Origin: Oscillospiraceae bacterium
GTDB lineage: Bacteria > Bacillota > Clostridia > Oscillospirales > JAAYXM01
Assembly: GCA_017439555.1 (NCBI GenBank)
Contig: JAFSIZ010000056.1
Coordinates: 1 to 35,812, forward strand
Direction: 5' to 3'
DNA length: 35,812 nt
The first letter of the stretch is position 1. Each line of letters begins with the position of its first letter. The translations under genes were made by a program, and so were the position numbers. The notes below the pieces were generated by a model. The model did not search any database and was not told the DNA's origin. It was given only the letters and a program-made list of their open reading frames with translations. Below are positions 27,101-35,703 of the stretch, in pieces.

Positions 27101-30100
27101 GCGCTCCCCGGTGAAGGCCTTCCTAAGGCAAGCCGCATAGGAACGCAGACCGACCCGTATACAGTCTGCTGTCGCTATTGCGGAAGCCCGATAGTAACAA
27201 AATACGGCGGAAACGGAACCGGCGGCTGGGTTTATGATTTTACGAAAAATCCGTGGAAGGTTCAGTGCCCGGACTGCAAACGTCAGTTCCCGTCAAACGA
27301 CTTTGGAAGCTTCTATAAGCTCGGCTATGTTCCGGGCGGCTATATAAACAGCGACGGAGATCAGATGTTCTTCGACTATAAGAAGGCGCTTGCTGAAAAT
27401 GCCCGCCTTGTAGAGGAGACAAACGGAGAAGTAGACTATCTCCGCAATGACCTTTATCCCGAGCTTTGGGACACAGTGAAATATCCGCAATCCACTCTCA
27501 TAAACAAGGACCCTGTTCTCGGCGTTGAGGTTGACGGAAAGCGCTGGGGCGTTGATGACGGCTTTGGCTACAGAATGACAGACCTTGCGGGAAATCAGCT
27601 CTATTACGAGCTTGATAACGGCGACGGATCAACCACAAAGTGGGATTATCGAATCGGTTATATAGGTCTTTGTGCACTCAGCCTTTCCAGCAGTACAAGT
27701 AATGCTATTTCAAGTCTTACAACTGCTTATCTTTACACGAATGATGCGAAATACGGAAGAGCGGGTGCAATCCTTCTCGACCGCTTTGCCGATGTTCTCC
27801 CGAGCTTTGACTTCCGCGTGTTTAAGCTCAGCGGAAAGGAAAACTTTATACCTAAATTTACAAGCTACTATGTAAACCGCCCGTGGGGTGCAATTGGCGG
27901 AAATATAAGTGATAATCAGCTTGTGACAGCATTGTCTCTCGGTGCCGATGCGTTCTATCCGATGCTTGAAGATCCGCAGGTCATAAACTATCTCTCGGCA
28001 AAAGCAGCCGAATACGGGCTTGAAAACGATAAGACAAGCTCGATGAAGATATGGGATAACTGGAAGAACAATCTTCTCATCGAAGCATTTGAAATGTGCA
28101 AGGACGGCAGATGTGTCGGTAACTTCGGTATGGTTCAGAGAAACGTGGCTCTTGCGGCAACCGTTATCGATGAACAGCCCGAGGGCAAGGAAATGATGGA
28201 ATGGCTCTATCAGTCGGGCGAATACAACACATCGACAGGCTATGTCTACGGCGGAAACCTCGGTACAACGCTTATAGACGAGGTCAGCCGCGACGGTATG
28301 GGTGATGAGGCATCTCCGTCCTACAATATCGGTTGGAATCAGGCACTTCTGCCTGCCGCAGAGGCACTCAAGCTCTATCGCGGCGATGGTGACTATAGCC
28401 TTTGGGATAACCCGAAGTTTGCACAGATGTTCATCTCGCCGACACGTCCGATACTTGTCCGCACAAGCCACGCTCAGATAGGTGACAGCCAGTCTGCGGC
28501 AAGCGTCGGTCTTCGCGGAAGACTTCCCGAATATGTTGAGGCCTTCAAGTATCTCAGAGGAACTCCGTATGCACAGACGATTGCACAGTATATCTATCTG
28601 AGAAACGGATATTCGACAAAGGGACTTGTCTATGATATATTCACCAAGAACCCCGAATCGGCAGAAGATGAAGTAGCGGCTCTTGTTGACCCCGATTATA
28701 AGGACCCGAGCGATCTTATGGCAGGCTACGGCTTTGGAATCCTCCGTGACGGTATGGATTATAAATCAGCATCCGATACAACGGCAAAGAACAATATGCG
28801 CGATATGTGGATATTCTTCGGTCGCACTGCGGCAAGCCACGCTCATAACGATATGCTGAATATCGGTATGGAGGCATATGGAATAAACCTCTCTCCCGAC
28901 CTCGGTTACCCGTCATCGTCGGGAACAAATCCGCAGAGACTCCAGTGGATAAGCCAGACTCTCTCTCATAATACCGTAATGGTGAATGAGCAAGGTGGCG
29001 CAAGCGTTGACCCGCACGCAACACCGCTCCATTTTGATGACAGCGGTAAAGTGAAGCTTATTGATGTTGACGGCAACGCCGCATATCCGAAGCTTGAAAA
29101 CTATCGCCGAAGCCTCGTTATGGTTGAGGCAAACGACGATGTTTCCTATTATGTCGACTTCTTCCGCGTAACGGGAGGAAAGAGACATACCTTCAGCTTC
29201 CACGCGCAATCGCAGGATATCACCGTTGTTGACGGAATCAATCCTGTTGCTGATGAGGTCGTGAAGGATGAGAACGGAAACGATATTGTCGGCTCATATC
29301 AGGGTGCAGACGTTCCATACGGTCCCGACCCATACACAACAAACTCATATACATATGTAACGAAATATCCGCGCGGATATACGTGGATGAAGAATGTCCG
29401 TCGCGACAAGAATGCAGAAAAGCAGTTCACGGTTGACTATGCAATAACCGACTATAACAAGGCGGTAAAGGACAGCAAGGATGTTCACCTGCGTGTCACG
29501 CAGATGAATAACTTCACCCCGAGCGAGGTTGCAATCACATCGGGTGCTGTTCAGGAAAAGAATGCAACGGCAAATATGCCCGAAACATTTGAATATCTCC
29601 TCGTAACAAATCAGGGCGAGAATATCGACAGCCTCTTCACAACGGTCTATGAGCCGTATAAGGGCGAGCGCTATATAAGCTCGATTGAGCCGGTTGAGAA
29701 CATAACGGGCGAAAAGGTTGTTGAAAATGAGGTTCGCGCAGTCAAGGTTACCCATACCTCCGGCAGAGTCGACTATGTCGTTTATGCAACGGATAACACT
29801 GCAACGTACCGCATTGCAGACCTCTTCGACTTCCGCGGATTTGTCGGCGTATATTCATTGAGCTCCGATAGCCCCGATGCAGAAGTTATCTACCGCTATG
29901 TGAATGACGGCGATATCATCGGAAGCGCAACGGAAAAAACTCCGCGCTACACGGGAACAATCGCTGATTTCACACGCGAGCTTGAACACGAAAACTATAT
30001 CGATATAAATGCAGATATTGAAAATCCGGAAGACCTCGCAGGCGAGCATATATATATAGACAACGACGTTGATTGCAACGGTGTATTCAAAATTCTATCT

Positions 30101-31219
30101 GCAACGGAAATAGGAGAAGGAAAGCTTCGCCTCAATATCGGAACAATCTCTCCGATAAGCGGCTATATCAACCCTGACGATTTGGAAGAAGGCTATGAAT
30201 ATGCAATGGGTGTCGGCCAGAGCTTCTATATTCCGAAGAGCTTTGTCGATGCAAATCTTCCTGTGTTCAACGAAGCCGGACAGCTCTCTGCAACGGCAGG
30301 AAGCAATATAACGGTAAAAATAACAGCAGAGAGTCCGCTCGGACGCGATATAAGCTATGAAGCGGTAACTCTTCCGCGAGGAGCGTCGTTCAATAGTGAA
30401 ACAGGAACACTTACCTGGACACCGACAAGCTCACAGATAGGTAAAAACCACTTCGCAATAACGGCAACGGACAGCGACGGACGTGAAAACACAATCCACT
30501 TCACTGTAACAGTCTACGGCTCAACCACAGGCGGAACAGGCGGCAGCGGAAGCACGGGCACACCCGCACCGAACACACCGAGCACTCCGACGATTCCGGC
30601 AACTCCGGGCGCAGATGACAAGGACGATGTCCCGCAGACACCGGGAACAACAACACCGTCGACACCGGATGATGACTCAAATGTCCGCTTCATCGACCTT
30701 GGAAACCACGCTTGGGCGACTGATGCAATCAACAGCCTTGCAGATGAAGGCATAATCAAGGGAACAAGCGCAAACACCTTCTCACCTGCAGCTAACATCA
30801 CCCGCGCAGACTTCGCAATCCTCCTTGTCCGCGCATTTGAGCTCGCATCAGATAACGAAGAAAACTTCGCAGATGTGAATGCAAGTGACTACTTCGCAAA
30901 AGAGCTTGCAGTTGCAAGAAACACAGGTCTTGTCAACGGCATCGGCGAAAATAAGTTTGCACCTAGAAACAACATCACCCGTCAGGATATGATGGTGATA
31001 GTCTACCGCGCACTTAATAGCCTTCCCCTTGAGGCGACGGATGAGGTGTCAGCTCCCGACTTCGATCAGGTCTCCGGCTATGCTCGCGAAGCAGTCGCCG
31101 CACTCATCAATGCAGGTCTTGTCAACGGCAAGAACGGACTTATCGCACCAACCGACTACACAACGCGTGCAGAAGTCGCAGTTCTCATAAAGAGAATCTT
31201 AGATTATTCCGACAAATAA
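24122..31219 (+). CDS. SLH-anchored heparinase II/III-like polysaccharide lyase (intact paralogue)
   Basis: A 2365-aa exported enzyme. Signal peptide about residues 1-23. Three repeats of [module plus BIG_2] follow: modules near 24207-24720, 25045-25570 and 25858-26405, then a fourth BIG_2-like domain to 26950. The lyase core runs from about 26955 to 29820 and contains a zinc-ribbon-like pair CRYC (near 27173) and CPDC (near 27267) before PSNDF, the beta-sandwich block ASHAHNDMLNIGMEAYG (near 28832), DLGYP, and VDFFRVTGGKRHTFSFH. A beta domain, a He_PIG-type Ig domain (30280-30520), a Pro/Thr linker and three SLH repeats (30683-31215) end it. It parallels the 6924-14587 gene throughout. I start at ATG 24122, with AAGGAGG 9 bases upstream, not at the GTG at 24065. 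Substrate inferred, from the co-located GH88, as uronate-containing. Confidence 0.85.
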   Translation: MKRILSFILVLSLLAGILPATVAETPSAVKITYDLGAKMKDFHPVDDKESLDFEETKGFWEYYSHYEGAAGRIKSQKLSGINLLQVYHTDSWYAIKIYVPKTGTYTPSLEVIQSPNSDNNVQVYLLDESIAESLTGIRNDKEIFKTGVNLGTFACNAAEAKQESLPGNATEISEGEHYVVFYNPTKSKYTYIESFTLTGGITEPVPMKPMLTASKTELEAGETLNLSSSISMSDGSAYDGATVTYGSENEAIATVDSASGLVRGLSAGSVKLFANYTKAGMPERRAEVKITVTGELQGGGEQEEETLAVIYDLGTAIESLHPVNDAESLNYMKTNGFWEYAGHFNNNNASRITAKGDAGEKYLALFYKTTKYAIKVFVPADGKYIPQLDLVKQSTGTTALNVYMFPANGPFDFANATADTLIGSAINCYSEEETSEKVSLSEIDLTVGEYYVVMLNNGANGGDTTKNNGYANIRSFSLAGLEKDAPMKALLTAPKNEININEDMALSSSLYMSNGEAAEDAEVSYSSADSGIATVDAATGVVKGVGAGEVKLSVAMQKDGFLREAEAAIKVNAPNFAGERAVYDIGKYIPAVSTAPFENLSYEACGNWQYFANRWNYTIPDNRMKYIAEKGLAIYTRGTGFWAMRIKVPKSGIYGPILEYGKDANLVSGVSENVTLNVYMFPYNENLDPAQYKTITANFKAENLIGSVSCTDPNVTQKFGYVQNFENREIEEGEYIVAFSPASRASSVYAWGYVGKLTLNGINGLHSIDAESDKESIGYLKTAQISVTARNLANIIMQDGYTVSYSSSDEKIAKVGENGVVTACGDGTAIITVTATDGIAVCTDEVPVRAVDDTLVRESIIDIPDAMFVREVAKLEWVATMNSGNVIEVPFETITYTVTPEDAAEISDGMIKILGEDSATISLSANLNGEDISVSKEISISLHPGKTEPTYYTYEKREIALENIGKYTWARREQKAAIKEADKVLEYWEALYEALPGEGLPKASRIGTQTDPYTVCCRYCGSPIVTKYGGNGTGGWVYDFTKNPWKVQCPDCKRQFPSNDFGSFYKLGYVPGGYINSDGDQMFFDYKKALAENARLVEETNGEVDYLRNDLYPELWDTVKYPQSTLINKDPVLGVEVDGKRWGVDDGFGYRMTDLAGNQLYYELDNGDGSTTKWDYRIGYIGLCALSLSSSTSNAISSLTTAYLYTNDAKYGRAGAILLDRFADVLPSFDFRVFKLSGKENFIPKFTSYYVNRPWGAIGGNISDNQLVTALSLGADAFYPMLEDPQVINYLSAKAAEYGLENDKTSSMKIWDNWKNNLLIEAFEMCKDGRCVGNFGMVQRNVALAATVIDEQPEGKEMMEWLYQSGEYNTSTGYVYGGNLGTTLIDEVSRDGMGDEASPSYNIGWNQALLPAAEALKLYRGDGDYSLWDNPKFAQMFISPTRPILVRTSHAQIGDSQSAASVGLRGRLPEYVEAFKYLRGTPYAQTIAQYIYLRNGYSTKGLVYDIFTKNPESAEDEVAALVDPDYKDPSDLMAGYGFGILRDGMDYKSASDTTAKNNMRDMWIFFGRTAASHAHNDMLNIGMEAYGINLSPDLGYPSSSGTNPQRLQWISQTLSHNTVMVNEQGGASVDPHATPLHFDDSGKVKLIDVDGNAAYPKLENYRRSLVMVEANDDVSYYVDFFRVTGGKRHTFSFHAQSQDITVVDGINPVADEVVKDENGNDIVGSYQGADVPYGPDPYTTNSYTYVTKYPRGYTWMKNVRRDKNAEKQFTVDYAITDYNKAVKDSKDVHLRVTQMNNFTPSEVAITSGAVQEKNATANMPETFEYLLVTNQGENIDSLFTTVYEPYKGERYISSIEPVENITGEKVVENEVRAVKVTHTSGRVDYVVYATDNTATYRIADLFDFRGFVGVYSLSSDSPDAEVIYRYVNDGDIIGSATEKTPRYTGTIADFTRELEHENYIDINADIENPEDLAGEHIYIDNDVDCNGVFKILSATEIGEGKLRLNIGTISPISGYINPDDLEEGYEYAMGVGQSFYIPKSFVDANLPVFNEAGQLSATAGSNITVKITAESPLGRDISYEAVTLPRGASFNSETGTLTWTPTSSQIGKNHFAITATDSDGRENTIHFTVTVYGSTTGGTGGSGSTGTPAPNTPSTPTIPATPGADDKDDVPQTPGTTTPSTPDDDSNVRFIDLGNHAWATDAINSLADEGIIKGTSANTFSPAANITRADFAILLVRAFELASDNEENFADVNASDYFAKELAVARNTGLVNGIGENKFAPRNNITRQDMMVIVYRALNSLPLEATDEVSAPDFDQVSGYAREAVAALINAGLVNGKNGLIAPTDYTTRAEVAVLIKRILDYSDK

Positions 31220-31237
31220 AGAACGGAGGAAAACAAT

Positions 31238-33958
31238 ATGAAAAAATTATTATCGGTTATCCTCGCAATTACAATGATTATCAGCCTTATCCCTGCTGCC
31301 ACGGCAGCAGGGGAGACCGATGCCACCGAAAATCTCAAAATCGTGTATGATATCGGTGCGCAGATGGCAACATATCACCCTGTAAATGATTCAGAAAGCC
31401 TCACATATACCACAACGAATAATTTCTGGGAATACGTGGCGCATAGAAATGCATCACAAGAAGCCAGAATAAGAAATTATACCGCTGATAATATATCTTA
31501 TTTAAGGTTGTACCATACACGTACATGGTATGCAATAAAGATAAATGTACCTGTGACTGGGTCTTATGTACCGACTCTTAATATTTATGAAAATATGACA
31601 GCGGTAGTTTCTAATAATGTATACTTGATTCCTGCAACAACTAAGCTTGAGAACGATAAAGATTATCAGATCACAGGATTTGCTGATCTTGGAGAGTTGA
31701 TATTGTCTACAGGTGACCGTTCGGCGAATGCAGCTACAAATCAAATTTATACTTATTCAGGAAATGTACAATCGATTAAAGCGGGAGAATATATCGTCGC
31801 TATAATTCATAGTTCTAATGGTGCTAATTACACTCCGATAGTTAACTTCACTCTCACATCCGGTACAGGCGAAACCGCTCCGATGATAAAATCTTACAGT
31901 GAGCCGACAGATATCGCAATCGGCGGCGAAACAAGCACAAAAATAGAAACCTCCGCAGTTCTCACAGATGCCGTGACTGCTTCCGATGCCGTTATAACCT
32001 ATTCATCGACTGACGACAAAATCGCATCCGTTGACGCAGACGGAAAGGTAACGGGACTTAAAAACGGAACAGTAACGATTACCGCAAAGGCAACCTCTCC
32101 GAGCAAGGGAACATATGTCACGAAGACGAAGGAAATAAAGGTCGGCACAGGCGTTGCAGACATTGAGCCTGACGGAATAACCGTAAACTATGATTTTGCA
32201 GTTATGAACCCCGAAGGAACAACGCTTTCCGATCTCACATATTCTGTCACAAACGGATTCTGGCAATATGCAGACAACGAAAGAAATGTAGCCTCAATAA
32301 ACAGCGAAACAAGCGGACTATATATCAGCGTTTATGAACAAGCGCCGCTTGTCCGTTCGGACGGTGCAAAATGGTTTGCGGTCAAGCTCAATGTTCCGAA
32401 GAAAGATACATATAACATAAAGCTCGATTGCGAGGCAACAAACGCATCGGGTTGTAATGTTATTCCAAAGCTTTATCTCTTCAAAGCCGATGGCTCCGTT
32501 GAGGACGGGATAATTGCGGATAATATGCTGTCCACAACAGAAGTAATTCCCGCAAGGACAAGAAAAGAAATAAGCTTTGATGCAGAAGCTCTCGAAGAGG
32601 GTGAATATTATCTCGTTATGTGCTCATCGGGAGATACCGCGGAAAAATATCCGCGCCTTGCATTCTATAACCTGACTCTCAAGTCAGGCACAAACGGTCT
32701 CGGCAAGGTTCCGATGTTCTCCTCATCCAACGGAAAAACAGCGCTTGAAGCGGGTGAGACATCATATATCTCACTCACCGCAACGCATTACAGCAACGGA
32801 GACAGCTATTCCGATGCTCCTGCGACAACATATAAGTCCGACAACGAAGCAGTTGCAACCGTCAATACATCGGGAGCAATAACTGCAATCGGCCGCGGAA
32901 CTGCAAACATAAGCGCAACCTCGGGCGAGAAAACAAAGACGGTCTCAATCACCGTCAAGGATAAGCGCATTTCAGACAATGTTTCGTTTATGGTAACCTC
33001 CGCGCTTCCGAATGCGGTGTCGGCAAATTATGTCGGCTCGGGCAACGTTGTGGGAGAGTCCGTTGCGGCATACGATGTTGTAAGCATCCCCGGAAACACA
33101 GTTATAAAGGTAACAGCGGCAGATGTTCCCGGCTATGTCTTCCGCGGCTGGATTCGCGGCGGAACAGCGGAGAAGGGAACGTTCCTCCGCACAGAACCGG
33201 ATTTCAATATAAGACTTGTTTCAAACCTCTGCCTGACTGCAGTTTATGATGAGCTTGAGCCGGTTGATTCCGATTCCGTAACCGTTGAGTTCTATAACGA
33301 AAACGGTCAGTTTATTTCCGATGTGAGTGTTGCAAAGGAAACTCCGTTTGCTTCTGTTTCGAAGCCGGATATGAAAAACTACTCTCTCACGGGCTATAAC
33401 TTCCTCCATTGGAGCATAACAAAGGATGAAGCGATTGCCGATAACCATATCTTCGATCGCCTGACAAGGGTTGTCGCTCAATATGAGGTCGAGGATACGG
33501 AATATTTGGTTGATGTTCCTGAAGGGCTTGGTTTTGAAGACGGCAAATATGTCTATAACACACCCGTAACATTGAATGCAGGCAAGGAAGTCGCGTGGAC
33601 CCGCAACGGCAAGACTGTCGCATTCGGCGATACCTATAGCTATTTCGTTTGGGATAAAGAAGAGATTTCATATTCTGAGGACGTCTCTGAAAAGGCACCG
33701 ACAATAGTGCTCGATGCAACCAAAAAGGCTGACGGCGCAGTTATGATTGAATGGGATGCCGCAGGTGCAAGCGTTGTTGAGGTCGGTATTGTCTACACAA
33801 ATATCGGCGGTAAGGCAGATGTAACGAGCTTTACCGGCAAGGCCGTTTCCAAATCAAAAGAAAACCACGGTCAGTTTGCTGCAATCGGCGAGGGAACTGC
33901 CCGCGGATATCTCGCTTATAAGGACGGGTCTCAGACAAGAGTTGTCTATACGGATTAA
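31238..33958 (+). CDS. Secreted Ig-like accessory protein, paralogue of the first operon's accessory protein
   Basis: A 906-aa exported protein. Signal peptide about residues 1-24. Order: module (31337-31866, WYAIKINVPVTGSYVP), BIG_2 (to 32150), second module (32179-32690, WFAVKLNVPKKDTYNI), BIG_2 (32700-32960), then FxGW/FxxW beta repeats (33000-33490) and a C-terminal beta domain shared with the 4935-6863 product. There is no SLH, sortase signal or catalytic motif. It starts 19 bases after the lyase stop, with GGAGG upstream of the ATG, so it is co-transcribed. A role in binding substrate near the lyase is inferred. The first module (about 31440-31860) has TTA/TTG/AGG-rich codons unlike the flanking CTC/CTT-rich DNA. 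Confidence 0.75.
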   Translation: MKKLLSVILAITMIISLIPAATAAGETDATENLKIVYDIGAQMATYHPVNDSESLTYTTTNNFWEYVAHRNASQEARIRNYTADNISYLRLYHTRTWYAIKINVPVTGSYVPTLNIYENMTAVVSNNVYLIPATTKLENDKDYQITGFADLGELILSTGDRSANAATNQIYTYSGNVQSIKAGEYIVAIIHSSNGANYTPIVNFTLTSGTGETAPMIKSYSEPTDIAIGGETSTKIETSAVLTDAVTASDAVITYSSTDDKIASVDADGKVTGLKNGTVTITAKATSPSKGTYVTKTKEIKVGTGVADIEPDGITVNYDFAVMNPEGTTLSDLTYSVTNGFWQYADNERNVASINSETSGLYISVYEQAPLVRSDGAKWFAVKLNVPKKDTYNIKLDCEATNASGCNVIPKLYLFKADGSVEDGIIADNMLSTTEVIPARTRKEISFDAEALEEGEYYLVMCSSGDTAEKYPRLAFYNLTLKSGTNGLGKVPMFSSSNGKTALEAGETSYISLTATHYSNGDSYSDAPATTYKSDNEAVATVNTSGAITAIGRGTANISATSGEKTKTVSITVKDKRISDNVSFMVTSALPNAVSANYVGSGNVVGESVAAYDVVSIPGNTVIKVTAADVPGYVFRGWIRGGTAEKGTFLRTEPDFNIRLVSNLCLTAVYDELEPVDSDSVTVEFYNENGQFISDVSVAKETPFASVSKPDMKNYSLTGYNFLHWSITKDEAIADNHIFDRLTRVVAQYEVEDTEYLVDVPEGLGFEDGKYVYNTPVTLNAGKEVAWTRNGKTVAFGDTYSYFVWDKEEISYSEDVSEKAPTIVLDATKKADGAVMIEWDAAGASVVEVGIVYTNIGGKADVTSFTGKAVSKSKENHGQFAAIGEGTARGYLAYKDGSQTRVVYTD

Positions 33959-33977
33959 TTGAAAGGACGTGTGGATT

Positions 33978-35510
33978 ATGAAGAAAGTTATATCTTTATT
34001 GCTTGCTTTTATAATGGTTCTTTCGCTCGCCGCATGCACGGCCAACGGAGGAAAAACAGGTGGAGCGACAACCGATCCGCTTACAAAGGATGATGTAATA
34101 AAAATCGGTCTCATTTCCCATGCAAGCTGGCCGTTCAGTGAGGATTGGAAGGTCTGGAAATATATCGAAGAGGGAACCGGCGCGACACTTGATATAGCTG
34201 CATATCCGGCGAGCGATGCAGGAACAAAATTCTCGCTTATGTTCGCCGCTCCCGATACGCTTCCCGATATTATAACGGCGACGGGAAAGGTAAGTGTTGA
34301 TAAATATATTCAACAGGGCGCGACAATCGCCTTTGATGATGTTTCTGAGTATATGCCGAGCTATAACGCCTGGGTTGATTCGCTCACGGAGGAAGAATAT
34401 CAGACACATATCGTTTCGTGCAAGGGTGCTGACGGAAAGGTTCATTTTTCACCTGTCAAAGGGCGCGAAAAGTCGCAGAACGTCCGCGCATGGCTGTATC
34501 GAAAGGATATATTTGAAAAGCATAATCTCGCAGTTCCGACAACCTTTGATGAGCTTTATGCGGTCTGTAAGCAGCTTAAAGCGTTATATCCCGAATCATA
34601 TCCATACTGCGTTCGCCAGAAGTTTGTATCCTTCGATGTTTCGGGTGCGTCGTGGAAGCCGTATTGGCGTATGAATGCATATTATGATTATGAAAACGAA
34701 AAATGGAGCTATGGCGCAACGGAAGATGTTTTTGAGGAAATGCTCGTTTTCTATAAAAAGATGATTGCAGAAGATCTTATGCCGTCTGATTTTATGACGA
34801 TAAGCAACGCGACCTGGCAGGAGCTCATAACGACAGACCGCGGCTTCGTGTTCCCAGATTATCAGACGAGAATAGATTTCTTTAATGGGCTTGCAAGGGT
34901 GAATAATCCGGAGTTCGAGATTTCGGCATTCGTTCCGCCTGTGGCGAAAGAAGGCGGAGTGCCGATGGTAAACAAGTATAACTTTGACAGCTCGGGTGTT
35001 GTTATGTGCAACTCGCGAGATGATCGCAGAATTGCAAACACAGCGAAATATATGGACTGGTTCTATTCTGATGAGGCCGTTGAGCTTGTTTCCTGGGGTA
35101 AAGAAGGCGAGACCTATGAGGTTTCAGACGGCAAAAAGAAGTTTATAACTGATGAGAAAAAGTCTCAGCCGAACTCAATGTACGGTTTCTCAACATATGG
35201 AACATTTGCAAGAATGGACCCTGAGGCCGTGCTTGTAATGGAATCGGAAGACATCGCAAAAACCCGCGATATGGTTCTTCAGCACACAATATCACATCTC
35301 AATCCCACTGTGTCTTTCAACGAGGAAGAGCAAAAGGTTATTGATGAGTATTCATCGGCAATCGGAACGTATGTGAATGAAATGGTATCAAAGTTTGTTC
35401 TCGGAACAGAACCGCTTTCAAAGTTTGATGAGTTCAGAGAAACTATCAATGAGATGGGTGTTGAAAAGATTCTTGCAGCGTATGAATCAGCCTACGCGAG
35501 AGTGAAATAG
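33978..35510 (+). CDS. Lipoprotein extracellular solute-binding protein of an ABC sugar transporter
   Basis: A 510-aa lipoprotein. A signal peptide ends in the lipobox LSLAAC with the modified cysteine at residue 20, followed by a Gly/Thr-rich tether. The mature part has the type I periplasmic-binding layout of oligosaccharide-binding proteins: TLDIAAYPASDAGTKFSLMFAA, LPDIITA, VPTTFDELYAVCKQLK, the Trp/Tyr-rich centre and a C-terminal AKYMDWFYSDEAVELVSWGKEGETYEV block. It should capture oligosaccharides released by the surface lyase. The permease and ATPase genes are not in the window; a terminator follows directly. GAAAGGA precedes the ATG at 33978; the GTG at 33969 lies within 3 bases of that site and is rejected. 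It is the third gene of the second lyase operon, 19 bases after the accessory gene. Confidence 0.85.
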   Translation: MKKVISLLLAFIMVLSLAACTANGGKTGGATTDPLTKDDVIKIGLISHASWPFSEDWKVWKYIEEGTGATLDIAAYPASDAGTKFSLMFAAPDTLPDIITATGKVSVDKYIQQGATIAFDDVSEYMPSYNAWVDSLTEEEYQTHIVSCKGADGKVHFSPVKGREKSQNVRAWLYRKDIFEKHNLAVPTTFDELYAVCKQLKALYPESYPYCVRQKFVSFDVSGASWKPYWRMNAYYDYENEKWSYGATEDVFEEMLVFYKKMIAEDLMPSDFMTISNATWQELITTDRGFVFPDYQTRIDFFNGLARVNNPEFEISAFVPPVAKEGGVPMVNKYNFDSSGVVMCNSRDDRRIANTAKYMDWFYSDEAVELVSWGKEGETYEVSDGKKKFITDEKKSQPNSMYGFSTYGTFARMDPEAVLVMESEDIAKTRDMVLQHTISHLNPTVSFNEEEQKVIDEYSSAIGTYVNEMVSKFVLGTEPLSKFDEFRETINEMGVEKILAAYESAYARVK

Positions 35511-35568
35511 TTTTTGCAGATAGAAAAAGGCGAAGAAAGCCGGTTTGATAAAAAGAATCGGTAAGCGC

Positions 35569-35606
35569 GCAAAGGCAGGTGCATTAAAGCACCTGCCTTT
35601 GCTTTA
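35569..35606 (+). terminator. Intrinsic terminator of the second lyase operon
   Basis: A perfect 14-bp stem, GCAAAGGCAGGTGC (35569-35582) and GCACCTGCCTTTGC (35589-35602), with a 6-base loop and a short TTTATA tail. Confidence 0.8.
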
Positions 35607-35643
35607 TATAATTATCCGCTGGGCATATCTTCAAGGCAAAGCA

Positions 35644-35674
35644 AAACAGGCATCGCTTTTGGCGATGCCTGTTT
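35644..35674. terminator. Second hairpin after the operon
   Basis: A perfect 13-bp stem, AAACAGGCATCGC (35644-35656) and GCGATGCCTGTTT (35662-35674), with a 5-base loop. The flanks give T/A tracts in both directions. Confidence 0.65.
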
Positions 35675-35703
35675 CAGCGTGTCGAAAAACTTTCGACACG
35701 CTG
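35675..35703. repeat. Third hairpin, immediately adjacent
   Basis: CAGCGTGTCGAAA (35675-35687) and TTTCGACACGCTG (35691-35703) form a perfect 13-bp stem with an AAC loop. It touches the previous hairpin without a gap and has no T tract on the plus strand, so it may be a dispersed palindromic element rather than a terminator. Confidence 0.5.

Noticed and set aside
5040..32690. CRISPR array or tandem DNA repeat
   Set aside because: The repeats are protein modules of several hundred bases with diverged DNA; no short regularly spaced direct repeats were seen anywhere in the window.
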